The notes beneath the pieces were generated by a model. The model made no database searches. It was not told the origin of the DNA and saw only the letters and a program-made list of their open reading frames with translations. This document shows, one piece after another, positions 7,030-15,480 of a DNA stretch of 18,388 nucleotides. How positions within the stretch are numbered: the stretch's first letter is position 1; each line of letters starts with the position of its first letter. The translations under genes were made by a program, and so were the position numbers. The DNA comes from Tritrichomonas foetus (lineage: Eukaryota; Parabasalia; Tritrichomonadida; Tritrichomonadidae): positions 1-18,388 of the forward strand of contig MLAK01000583.1 of the NCBI GenBank assembly GCA_001839685.1. Reading direction: 5' to 3'.

Positions 7030-8271
7030 ATGCAAGTTATCGATATTATGATGAATATGTTTCAAGAAATGTCTTACGATGAAAAAGAGTATTTCCGAAA
7101 ATACGATTTTTGTCAAAGATTATTATTTTTAGCTTCACTCGATGTCAATCATGAAAACATTGGTAAAATATTGTCGTTTTTTAATATTTTGATTGAAAAT
7201 CATCTAATCACTCCAAATGAAAAAGTACTATTTTTTTGCCTCGATTTATATCCAGTATTATTAAACAAGCAAGTAGAAACACATGTATATATCGAATTCA
7301 TTCACTGTTTGACATTATTGATCGATCAACAAAATGTTGAACTGTTAAAAATAGATTTTTTCATTTCACTACAAAATTTATTTTTAAGTTTGATTTCAAA
7401 TGAACAATTTAAAAATAAAGTTCTAATTCTTACAGAAAAGATTTCAAGATTTATTTCGCTTGATCGTGATCATGTTTATTTTTATTCATTTTTTCAGTCT
7501 TTATTCGATTTTGTTCAACCAACAAATCAATACTATTTATTTTTGACTTTAAAAAACATTGTTTCTAAGAGCTCATCAACTTTTGGGGATAAAAGGTCGT
7601 GGGCTTATCTAAAACTCCTTAATTCATATGTTTGTGATATAAAAACACAAGTTGTAACATTTGAAATCATTTGTTTGGTTATGGAAAAGGCTTCTTCACT
7701 TTTGATGGATGAAAATATAAAAGGAAATTTACTTGCAATGATGTCTAATCCAAATGATGAAAGGCTTGTTCCTGGAATTAATGCTTTGATGCTCTTTTTG
7801 AAAAATGACCCTGAAAATTTTTTGAAAGCCTATATGCCTGATATGAACCAAAATTTTGAAATTATGTCAAGTAATTTAATAAAACTAATTTTGGAATCTT
7901 CATACTCAGTGAAAGTTGATGCAAGTTATTTGCTTGCATTTTTAATTGAACAGAATTCAACTATTTACATTAAATATTTGATTAATAGTGAATATTCCGG
8001 TGTTTTTTCGATTATAATGTCAAGATTAAAAGATGCAATTGCAGCAATTTTAGATTTTGATGAAACTTTACTATTAGTTCAAATACTGAAAGGAATTCTT
8101 TCTTTAATTAAATGTTGTGAAATTGGAGAAATCAGTATTAATGATTTACATGAAAATCTTGAAGAATTTGGAATTGTTTCAAAAATTGAAAAGATTCATC
8201 AACAAGGAAGAAATGATGAAATTATCGCATTATCGCATAGAATTTTACATTCTTTTTCTCCCAAACTATAA
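7030..8271 (+). CDS. All-helical protein of unknown function, ARM/HEAT-like
   Basis: I do not recognise the family. From the ATG at 7030 the product is 413 residues. The frame is also open upstream to 6844, with protein-like sequence from 6868, but offers no ATG there, so the N-terminus is uncertain. Visible features are successive amphipathic helices of ~15-20 residues with hydrophobic spacing like ARM/HEAT solenoids, for example PGINALMLFLKNDPENFLKA and VDASYLLAFLIEQNSTIYIK. The latter resembles the Arm-type pattern in which a chain loses and regains support from neighbouring repeats. There is no signal peptide, no catalytic motif, and no convincing membrane segment despite high Phe/Leu/Ile content. 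The gene is divergent from the Dicer-like gene and convergent with the Rab gene, 91 bp away. The stop reads TAAAA. A helical scaffold or adaptor role is a guess from fold only. Confidence 0.7.
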   Translation: MQVIDIMMNMFQEMSYDEKEYFRKYDFCQRLLFLASLDVNHENIGKILSFFNILIENHLITPNEKVLFFCLDLYPVLLNKQVETHVYIEFIHCLTLLIDQQNVELLKIDFFISLQNLFLSLISNEQFKNKVLILTEKISRFISLDRDHVYFYSFFQSLFDFVQPTNQYYLFLTLKNIVSKSSSTFGDKRSWAYLKLLNSYVCDIKTQVVTFEIICLVMEKASSLLMDENIKGNLLAMMSNPNDERLVPGINALMLFLKNDPENFLKAYMPDMNQNFEIMSSNLIKLILESSYSVKVDASYLLAFLIEQNSTIYIKYLINSEYSGVFSIIMSRLKDAIAAILDFDETLLLVQILKGILSLIKCCEIGEISINDLHENLEEFGIVSKIEKIHQQGRNDEIIALSHRILHSFSPKL

Positions 8272-8362
8272 AATGAATGAAGATGAAAGAAATCAATATT
8301 TTTATATGTATTTGTTAAATATTTAATATAATATAAAATTTATTTAATAAATTAGTTTTTTA

Positions 8363-8968
8363 TTAACAACATTTTTTTGTTTTCTTTTCTTTTGATTCAT
8401 GCATATCGATGTTGCCTTGTTTGGCAGTATCATTTTTGCTTTTGTTGTCTTTTTCTATTTGCTCAAAACATTTCTTTGCAACCATAATAAAAAGTTCATC
8501 TATTCCATTTCCATTAACTGCTGATGTTTCTATGAATGTTGCACCCAAAAGTGTAGCCTTTTCCTGTCCTTCTTCCTCTTTGATTGCTCGTTGCTCATTT
8601 AAGTCAGTTTTATTGCCAATTAAAAAGATTTGTACATTTCCGTCTGTGTTTTCTCTCAAGTTATTAATCCAATAATCAATTTCCGAGAAAGAAGATTGGT
8701 CAGTTATAGAATAAACTAAAAGAGCTGCATGTGATCCTCGGTAATACATTGGTGCGAGAACTTTAAACCTTTCTTGGCCAGCTGTATCCCATATTTGTAG
8801 AGTTATTTGATCATCTCCAATGTCAAAAGTTTTTGAAGCAAAGGAAGCTCCTAAAGTTGGTGACACTGAATCATCGAATCTTCTTACAATAAAATAATTG
8901 ACAATACATGTTTTCCCAACAGATGTTTGTCCTAAAAGAACTATTTTAATTTCATCTTCGTCGTCCAT
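8363..8968 (-). CDS. Rab-family small GTPase, Rab5/Rab22-like
   Basis: A membrane-traffic switch of 201 residues. All G-motifs are intact: P-loop GQTSVGKT (13-20), switch I Thr in SPTLGAS (T38), DTAGQE with the catalytic Gln (61-66), NKTD (119-122) and ETSA (147-150). The effector/switch II stretch RFKVLAPMYYRGSHAALLVY is Rab-type and most like the Rab5/22/31 group, as is the TLGASF sequence after switch I. A ~35-residue Lys-rich linker ends in KKCC, a double-Cys site for geranylgeranyl transferase II, so the protein should anchor to endosomal or other vesicle membranes. The start is the ATG at 8968; the frame extends three bases to a TTG at 8971, which is not used. The subgroup is tentative, since trichomonads carry very many divergent Rabs. 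Confidence 0.93.
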   Translation of the reverse strand: MDDEDEIKIVLLGQTSVGKTCIVNYFIVRRFDDSVSPTLGASFASKTFDIGDDQITLQIWDTAGQERFKVLAPMYYRGSHAALLVYSITDQSSFSEIDYWINNLRENTDGNVQIFLIGNKTDLNEQRAIKEEEGQEKATLLGATFIETSAVNGNGIDELFIMVAKKCFEQIEKDNKSKNDTAKQGNIDMHESKEKKTKKCC

Positions 8969-9407
8969 CAATTTTTTTTGAGATGATTGTTATTCAAATT
9001 GTGTTTGAAAAAATGGTTTCAAAATTCCACGATCAAAAAAATGGAAAACCCAAAAAATACGATTATGTTTTGATAGATACTATTTTCAAGTGTTGGCTAT
9101 TATATGATGTATTAACTCAATTCTCAAAATTGAAACCAAAAATGAAAAAAACTAAATCTCAATTTGAACACTCACATCAAAACTTCTATAAATCATCATT
9201 TTTATTGAAATAATTGAATAATAAAATCCTTTTTTACTAGATATTTTGAATGATATAAAGCCAAATAAATATAGAAATATCATGATATATACTTGTTTTT
9301 TATTCATTTTTTCATATCATATCTGGCCAAATTTGAAAACCTTATCATAAAAAGTTCATCAAATAAATTAAGTGAAAAAAGGAAAAAAAAAAATATCAGC
9401 ATTAAAA
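8969..9407. other. Divergent intergenic region, 439 bp
   Basis: This lies between the Rab start and the DPE2-like start. It contains a 76-codon frame at 8983-9213 that is Lys/Phe-rich, low in complexity and has no family features; I leave it out as a gene. TATAAAGCCAAATA at 9254-9267 matches 13 of 14 bases of the TATAAGGCCAAATA box before PP2A A, but is 140 bases from the DPE2-like ATG. It is followed by a 22-residue ORF (9282-9350) that could be an upstream ORF. TTCATC at 9355-9360 could be an initiator-like site. Confidence 0.4.
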
Positions 9408-12287
9408 ATGGCGAGCAATCCGCCAAATGAAGTGATTGTAATTTTCCGCACCAAATACACAACATATCCAGGTCAAATTTTATTCGTTATTGGTGACCAT
9501 CCGCTTTTGGGCTCCTGGAGTCGATCAAACGCAAAACAAATGACATACTTCTCACGTGACGACTTCAACTGGGAAGTAGAGGTGAGGTTTCCAGTTCAAC
9601 CAGATCATCCGTTACAAGTCGAATACAAATACATCGTTTTATCATCGCATATCAATAATTTCTCGAATCCATACTACGACATTCGTCTCGATAAAAGCGC
9701 CGAAGTGTGTTGGGATACCGGCCCAAACCGCCGTCTTATCATGTCCAACAATAGAAATCAGCCGCTCGTTATTAATACAGGAGATCTTTTTCAACCACCA
9801 ATATCAATGATTCACAATTTGTTCTTTAAGATGCCGTTTACAGACGTTATTTACAAACATGGATTTAACCCAGAAGATTGTGTTATTAAGCCGCCAGATA
9901 ATTCTGATCAAATGATACAAATTAGATTTCGAGTTATCGCCCTTCAAATTCCACCTCGATACGAAGTTTATATAACTGGTTCACATCCACTTTTTAAGAA
10001 GTGGCAGCATTTTGAGCCTTTAACTGCAATTGGATCATATTATTGGGAATATAAAATTGACATCCCAAAAGATACTCCAAACTTTTTCTACAAATATTTG
10101 GTCATGGAAGAAGGAAGTGAAACCCCAATTTGGGAACAAAGACGAGATCGTCCATTTTGTCTTCCTTCAAAATTATCCCAAGTTGTGGTTTATTATGATT
10201 GGATGATTCAAGGACCTCCCCAACATTTCAGAGGAGCTGGCCTTTTAGTTGGTCTCTTTTCAGTTCACTCGAAACAATCTGTAAATAAAATTGGAGAATT
10301 TCCAGACATCAAATTATTGGTTGATTGGGCAGTTAAAGCCAATTTATTGATGATTCAGTTATTACCAATGCAAGACACAAATTGTTATTTTGTAAAAAAT
10401 GAAGAAAGTATTTCTAGACAAGTTTCAGCATTTGCTTTTAATCCGATGTATCTTGCGCTCCGCTGTATTGATGGATATGAGCCTGTTGATCCTCCATTTG
10501 AGCGGGATTTCATATCTGTTTCGAAATTCAAGCTGCAACAATTAAGAATCATTTTTGATACAAAAGTTGATAAAAATAAACTTCGATCAAATGAAGAATT
10601 TCAAATATTTGTAAAGAATAATATTTACTGGATTCCATCTTATTGCCTTTGGTGTGCAATTCGTGATGAGCAAATTCAAAAAAATCCAGGAATACAACCA
10701 AATTGGCCACCGATTGAAAACTGCAATCCTCCAGACTTTTTCACCAACTTCTTCATCCCCTCACCAACCAATTTTAATAATGTAAATGAATTTGTAAATG
10801 ATTCACAAACAGACTTTTTCAATTGCTCGGATCCAATGTTTATGTCGAGCTTGTTTCATTGCTGGGTTCAATTTCAGTGTCATATTCAACTTTCTGAGGC
10901 TACGAAATACGCGATTGAAAATCGAATTGTTTTGTCTTGCACGATGACAATAGGGCATAATTTACTGAGCTCAGAATGTTGGGCACATCCAAATCTCTTT
11001 GACAGAAACTACACAATTGGTGCTCCACCTGACATTTTCTCTTTCCATGGTCAAAATTGGTTTTATCCAGCCTGGAAGTGGGATCAAATGCGTCAAAATG
11101 ATTTCGAATGGCTAAGAAATCAAATGCATCATCGTGAAGCATATTTCCAAGCAGCAACTTTTGATCATCCACTTGGATTTTTTCGCTGTTGGAATATTCC
11201 ATCGAATACAGATAATCCTCTATTTGGTCACTTTGTTCCTTCCATTCCATTTCGCACACATGATCTTTATGATCTCAATATTCGCGATATTTCGAGATTG
11301 TTTAGACCAATTTTCCCTATGAGTGATGTTCAATCATTTGCAATGCCAGAACCAACAAAACAATTAATTATTGATCTCCTTGCAGTTAAAGAAGGCGATA
11401 TTTGGAGATTCAATCCCAATCTTCATACAGATAGAGATATTGTTAAAGTTTTTAAAGAATTAAAACAAAATCGTTCACTCGAAGAACGTTTACAATTGGC
11501 TCTTGCTAAAAAAATCATTTTATCAAGTTACGAGTCAATTTGCTTGATTCCTGATTTTACTCGCCAAAACGAATTCTATCCTCGTTACGCGATGACAGAC
11601 AGTACTGTTTTCAAAACCTTACCTGAACGAGAAGCACAAATCCTTTATAAAATGTTTATTGATTTTTACTATCGTTCGAATATTTCGATATGGCATGAAA
11701 ACGGGCACCAGAAACTTTGTGTTCTTGCCAGCTCACCGATGCAATTTTATGGTTATGATTTAGGTGTTTCATTATCAGATGAAGAAAAAGCACTTCATCG
11801 AGTTGGCATTTGTTCTTATCATGCACAGCGTGTTCCACGTGAGCCAACTTTAAGATTTGATCAAACATCCAATTTCCCATATTTATCAGTTTGTACTCCA
11901 TCTTCCCATGATATGCCACATTTATCCATTTGGTGGCGAAATGAGCAAGCTGACGTACAACAATTTTATCATCAAGTCTTGAAAATGGAAGGTGCAGCAC
12001 CGCTTTCTTTATGTCCAAAAATTGCAAATGCAATTGTGAATATGCATTTGAATGCAAATTCAATGTGGTGCTTTTTACTCTTTGAAGATTTGTTTGCACT
12101 TACTGATGAATTCCAAGATGTCCAACAACTCGATCACTGGATGGTTGAGCCGGACGCCACAAACAAATGTGGATACAGACTTGGAATCTCATTAGAGAAG
12201 CTGATTGAGAGGCATGAATCATGGACACAGAGTATTTCACAAATGGTAGAGGAATCAAACCGCGGCAGAAAACTTTCTTTCACCTAG
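9408..12287 (+). CDS. DPE2-like GH77 glucanotransferase homologue with two CBM20 domains, active site altered
   Basis: Related to DPE2-type 4-alpha-glucanotransferases (disproportionating enzyme/amylomaltase), which move glucan chains between maltose and glycogen-like polymers in the cytosol. The product is 959 residues from the ATG at 9408; the GTG 36 bases upstream is rejected. Two CBM20 starch-binding modules lie at about 8-115 and 170-268 (each with the GDHPLLGSW / GSHPLFKKW signature). GH77 fills ~270-930, with IQLLPMQDTN, IGAPPDIFSFHGQNW and LGFFRCW well conserved. The nucleophile Asp (D586 in FDHPLG) and the third Asp (D835 in SSHD) remain. However, the Arg two residues before the nucleophile is Thr (T584), and the acid/base Glu of GEDLG is Tyr (GYDLG, Y783). 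The usual DRNSVDTW is NLLSSECW. Normal transglycosylation is therefore doubtful. A glycogen-binding scaffold or regulator is possible. The family call is firm; activity is doubtful. Confidence 0.9.
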   Translation: MASNPPNEVIVIFRTKYTTYPGQILFVIGDHPLLGSWSRSNAKQMTYFSRDDFNWEVEVRFPVQPDHPLQVEYKYIVLSSHINNFSNPYYDIRLDKSAEVCWDTGPNRRLIMSNNRNQPLVINTGDLFQPPISMIHNLFFKMPFTDVIYKHGFNPEDCVIKPPDNSDQMIQIRFRVIALQIPPRYEVYITGSHPLFKKWQHFEPLTAIGSYYWEYKIDIPKDTPNFFYKYLVMEEGSETPIWEQRRDRPFCLPSKLSQVVVYYDWMIQGPPQHFRGAGLLVGLFSVHSKQSVNKIGEFPDIKLLVDWAVKANLLMIQLLPMQDTNCYFVKNEESISRQVSAFAFNPMYLALRCIDGYEPVDPPFERDFISVSKFKLQQLRIIFDTKVDKNKLRSNEEFQIFVKNNIYWIPSYCLWCAIRDEQIQKNPGIQPNWPPIENCNPPDFFTNFFIPSPTNFNNVNEFVNDSQTDFFNCSDPMFMSSLFHCWVQFQCHIQLSEATKYAIENRIVLSCTMTIGHNLLSSECWAHPNLFDRNYTIGAPPDIFSFHGQNWFYPAWKWDQMRQNDFEWLRNQMHHREAYFQAATFDHPLGFFRCWNIPSNTDNPLFGHFVPSIPFRTHDLYDLNIRDISRLFRPIFPMSDVQSFAMPEPTKQLIIDLLAVKEGDIWRFNPNLHTDRDIVKVFKELKQNRSLEERLQLALAKKIILSSYESICLIPDFTRQNEFYPRYAMTDSTVFKTLPEREAQILYKMFIDFYYRSNISIWHENGHQKLCVLASSPMQFYGYDLGVSLSDEEKALHRVGICSYHAQRVPREPTLRFDQTSNFPYLSVCTPSSHDMPHLSIWWRNEQADVQQFYHQVLKMEGAAPLSLCPKIANAIVNMHLNANSMWCFLLFEDLFALTDEFQDVQQLDHWMVEPDATNKCGYRLGISLEKLIERHESWTQSISQMVEESNRGRKLSFT

Positions 12288-12732
12288 TTATTCAGATATT
12301 TGTAATAAATTTTATTTAACTTGGATAACTTTTTCATCTTTACCACTTTTTTAAATTTCTTTTATATTTGCACTTAAATAAATTTGTGTTTAATTTCATT
12401 GTAGCATTTTTCTATCTGAACCAAAATTCCGATCAACTTATATATTAATCTCATGAACATGATTGTCAAAAAAAGAATTGTTCATTCTCAAATAAACATT
12501 TCATACATATATAGTATGTAACAGCTTCATATAGAATTCTCATAATCAGATCGATTATAAATATTTAAACTCAATTCTGAGACGATCGGTAAGAAATATG
12601 CATTCAGGACATAATTAATAGGAATAAAAACATATAAGAAGAAATATGAAAAAATAGAAACCGTTAACAATTATTTTTTTTCCTTTAATAATTTTATGTA
12701 TCAAAAATCTTTTATTGGATACTCACGATAGC
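12288..12732. other. Convergent intergenic region, 445 bp
   Basis: This is the 3'-to-3' gap between the DPE2-like and roadblock genes. It is AT-rich, with short A and T runs and no reading frame, RNA gene or repeat that I can support. It presumably holds the 3' UTRs. Confidence 0.5.
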
Positions 12733-13041
12733 TCACGCTTGGGCAAGAGCATCTTGTACAACAACAAGAATAGTTTCGCCTTTTGAATCTGGTGCGATAA
12801 TAATTTCATTCTTATTTGACCTAATCCTAATCACATCTATTGGTGTTCCGTTTAAGAGCGATGGTTCGACGACTGATTTTGCTTTGCGAATGAATTCTGA
12901 TATAAGCGCTGCGTAATGAATAGCTTCTGCGTCTTTGAATGAGGTACGAATAGGAAGACCGTTGTATGTCATGACCATTGTACCAAGTACTCCTGGCAAG
13001 TTGCCAAGACTTTTCATGATTCCATCGATTTCAACACTCAT
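12733..13041 (-). CDS. Roadblock/LC7 dynein light chain
   Basis: A dynein-associated light chain of 102 residues, the normal family size (~96-105). It dimerises and binds the dynein intermediate chain in cytoplasmic or axonemal dynein. The roadblock fold is clear throughout: first helix MSVEIDGIMKSLGNLPGVLG, then the strand pair TMVMTYNGLPIRTS, the long helix AIHYAALISEFIRKAKSVVE, and strands DVIRIRSNKNEIIIAPD and GETILVVVQ. The ending (VVVQDALAQA) is like the animal DYNLRB C-terminus. The start is the only sensible ATG. It is divergent from SAS-6, another microtubule-organelle gene, across 359 bp. Which dynein it serves cannot be told from sequence. Confidence 0.95.
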   Translation of the reverse strand: MSVEIDGIMKSLGNLPGVLGTMVMTYNGLPIRTSFKDAEAIHYAALISEFIRKAKSVVEPSLLNGTPIDVIRIRSNKNEIIIAPDSKGETILVVVQDALAQA

Positions 13042-13400
13042 TTATAGAAATACTCGTTAATTTTTTTTCGTCAAACGGTCGTGTGATTTCACTACTTTAC
13101 TTCTGTTTTCATTAATTTCCACAACTTTTTCAAAGGAAATTTGCGATAGGTAGGAAAAAAAGTTCTAAAATGAAGGGGAAAGATTGACTTTTTTGAGATT
13201 ATATATTGATACAATAATTATTTAATTTATATTTTTGTATTTATTCATTCTATTCCTCATTATATATAATAATTATATTGTTCTTTGATTCGAATAAATG
13301 GGAGAAAAACATGTAATAAGTAATCAACAAAATCAAGATTTCCTTGAGATAAAAAAGTGACTCTTGGTATTCAATTCCTGTACGTTTAACATATTCATTC
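13042..13400. promoter_or_regulatory. Divergent promoter region of roadblock and SAS-6 genes
   Basis: The 359-bp gap holds a good initiator for SAS-6: TCATT at 13395-13399 inside ATATTCATTC, directly before the ATG at 13401. This matches the trichomonad TCAYW consensus and implies a very short 5' UTR. ACGTTTAA lies just upstream at 13382-13389. ATAAAAAAGTGACTCT lies at 13349-13364. On the roadblock side the plus strand shows AAACGGT near 13074-13080 (ACCGTTT in the roadblock sense). No RNA gene is seen. Confidence 0.5.
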
Positions 13401-15035
13401 ATGATTCCCAACAAAGAAGAACTTCACGTTCGTACAGAGATTGTCGCAGAAGACACAAACACCGTTGTGCACACACTCTCATATCTATTTACCAAAAATA
13501 TTGGAAGTGGAAACAGCAATAACGATTTTGATCTCCAAATCACAGATCCAGAAAATCCACTCCTTTTATTTGATTACAAGCTGAGCCCATTTGACTTCCC
13601 ACGTCTCAAAGAAGAATTGGTTCTTTACTGCGAATTTTCATCTTTCCCAAACTGCATCCATGATATTTTAACGGACTGCAATGAAAAAGATGAATTCAAA
13701 GCTGTTATCGATTGCAGGGCACAAGAGCCACTCCTCCTCCTTCAGCAAATGACAAAGATTTCCCTTCTCACACCAATTAAGTTAACGCTCGTTCCCGCAT
13801 CAGATCACAGAATTAAGGAATACCTTGCAAATGAAACCAAGTCATTCAAAGCTGCCTATGAAAGAGCGCTAGATGAGCTTCATCTCTGCCGGGAGGAATT
13901 ACAATCTTCAAGATTAGATGCAAACGGACAAACAAACAGACTTCGCGAAGCAATGGAAGAACAGAAGCAGAAGTATAAGAAGCAAATCGAACAAATCAAC
14001 CAAGACCACGAAGCATTTGTTCAAACATTGACTTCAACACATAAGTCAACATTAGAATCACAAAGGCAATCATTCGAAGAAGAGAAGAATAGGCTATTGT
14101 CTGATCAAAGAAAAACCGAAGAATCACTCAGAAGTAGCTTATCAACCCTTCAGAATGAAAAACATCAAGCTGTTACACAATCGGAAAGGCAAAGTGAAAG
14201 AATTTCATCATTGGAGTCTCAACTGAAAGAAGCTAAACAAAGAATTGAAACAATTGAAGCTGAAAACAGAAAGTTATTAACAGAACAACAAGAATTACTT
14301 TCCAGCAATTCAACATTAAAGACAGATTTGGCTTCACTTAAAGCAACTTATGATGGAATCTCTAATTCACTTCGTGAAAAAACAGAATATTCACAAACTA
14401 CTGATTCTTTGATTGCTGAACTCAAGCAAACATTAAAAGAGAAAGATGGAATAATTGCAGAACTTAATCAACAAGTGAAAGAAGTCAAGAAGAAGGCTGA
14501 TGAAAGAGATTGGATTGCTGACAAGTCTAAGAAAGTTATTGCGAAGCATCAAGAAGATATTCGAAAACTTATTGAACATAGCAATGAAAAGAAGGCTCTT
14601 GTTGAAGTTAAAGAAAAAGAAATCAGGAGACTTGAAAAGGAGAACATTCGATATCAAGAAACTGAAAAGCAGCTCAATCAACAAATAGCTACAATTAACC
14701 AGAAGCTTGAAGAATCACGTGATGCTAATACTGATCTTAAGAAACAGATAGAAGAATTAAACAAGAAGATTGAAGAAGATCAGCAGCTTACAGGATATCT
14801 CCAAAAGAAACTTAATCATAAAGAAATTGAAGAAATGGGAGAAAATGAATATGTGGAAGATGACAATCTTTTGAGTGAGAACTCGATTTCACTTCCCAAT
14901 GCCTATTCACTTTTCGATCAGGTTACACCAATGAAAAAAGGTAGCCCTGCTCGTGTGAATGGAACACCATCTTATGTTCCCGAATTTAATGGCTCCCAAA
15001 CAACGAGCATGTTTGAATATCCGAACTTTTTCTAA
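13401..15035 (+). CDS. SAS6: SAS-6 centriole/basal-body cartwheel protein
   Basis: The building block of the nine-fold cartwheel that templates basal bodies, which this flagellate lineage needs. The product is 544 residues. The N-terminal head covers ~1-145: the strand-rich segment LLLFDYKLSPFDFPRLKEEL followed by LYCEFSSFPNCIHDIL matches the SAS-6 LRVTDDxDPxFLYxLxISEEDFxxLKxxQ...VDFxxFP pattern. PIKLTLVPASDHRIKEYLA matches the PISA region ending LSLKLLPGxDxEIKxYLA. A continuous coiled coil runs ~148-475, closing with LTGYLQKKLN, like the conserved (I)xYLNKxL motif. The tail (~476-544) is low in structure with TPMKKGSP, a possible CDK-type site. The residue at the head-head contact, Phe in most species, is Ile120, as in the C. 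elegans protein. The ATG has an initiator directly before it and the stop reads TAAAA. Confidence 0.88.
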   Translation: MIPNKEELHVRTEIVAEDTNTVVHTLSYLFTKNIGSGNSNNDFDLQITDPENPLLLFDYKLSPFDFPRLKEELVLYCEFSSFPNCIHDILTDCNEKDEFKAVIDCRAQEPLLLLQQMTKISLLTPIKLTLVPASDHRIKEYLANETKSFKAAYERALDELHLCREELQSSRLDANGQTNRLREAMEEQKQKYKKQIEQINQDHEAFVQTLTSTHKSTLESQRQSFEEEKNRLLSDQRKTEESLRSSLSTLQNEKHQAVTQSERQSERISSLESQLKEAKQRIETIEAENRKLLTEQQELLSSNSTLKTDLASLKATYDGISNSLREKTEYSQTTDSLIAELKQTLKEKDGIIAELNQQVKEVKKKADERDWIADKSKKVIAKHQEDIRKLIEHSNEKKALVEVKEKEIRRLEKENIRYQETEKQLNQQIATINQKLEESRDANTDLKKQIEELNKKIEEDQQLTGYLQKKLNHKEIEEMGENEYVEDDNLLSENSISLPNAYSLFDQVTPMKKGSPARVNGTPSYVPEFNGSQTTSMFEYPNFF

Positions 15036-15480
15036 AATAACAACTTGTATGCAATTATACTCGACATAATATCATAAACTCTTTGAATTAATCATTTTTT
15101 TCTTTCTCTGTTGAATTCCTATTTTTCTTCCTTATACTTTCTAGAAATGAGTTGATAGGTTCATAAATTTGTAAATCTAAAAATGATTTAATCACGATAT
15201 CTCTCAATCAGAGAGATTGCATAAACATGGATTCTAGATAGCATGAATAAAAAACATTTCATATTAACTAATACAAAATAGTATTAAGAATACATATCTG
15301 AGATTAAATGATATAGACTGAGAATTTATACTTTTTTCGGGTTTTAACAAGCATATGTAAATAAATACAATGCCGATTTCATCAAATTAACCAAAAATAA
15401 AATAAAACTAAAAAGATCAATTCGACTAAAACAAGATTATTTACAGAACACAATGATAAAAAACATATATAATATTCTAT
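15036..15480. other. Convergent intergenic region, 445 bp, with a small hairpin
   Basis: This is the 3'-to-3' gap between SAS-6 and the tandem ubiquitin-like gene. ATCTCTC (15199-15205) and GAGAGAT (15211-15217) make a perfect 7-bp stem with a 5-base loop. Otherwise it is AT-rich sequence with no gene that I can support. Confidence 0.4.

Noticed and set aside
8983..9213. 76-codon ATG frame upstream of the DPE2-like gene
   Set aside because: It is low-complexity Lys/Phe-rich sequence typical of translated AT-rich spacer, and its start nearly abuts the Rab start, leaving no room for promoters.
9282..9350. 22-residue ORF after a TATAAAG box
   Set aside because: It is too short to call; it could be an upstream ORF of the DPE2-like gene, but there is no supporting evidence beyond position.
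11656..12099. 147-codon minus frame inside the DPE2-like gene
   Set aside because: It lies opposite conserved GH77 motifs, so it is a shadow frame.
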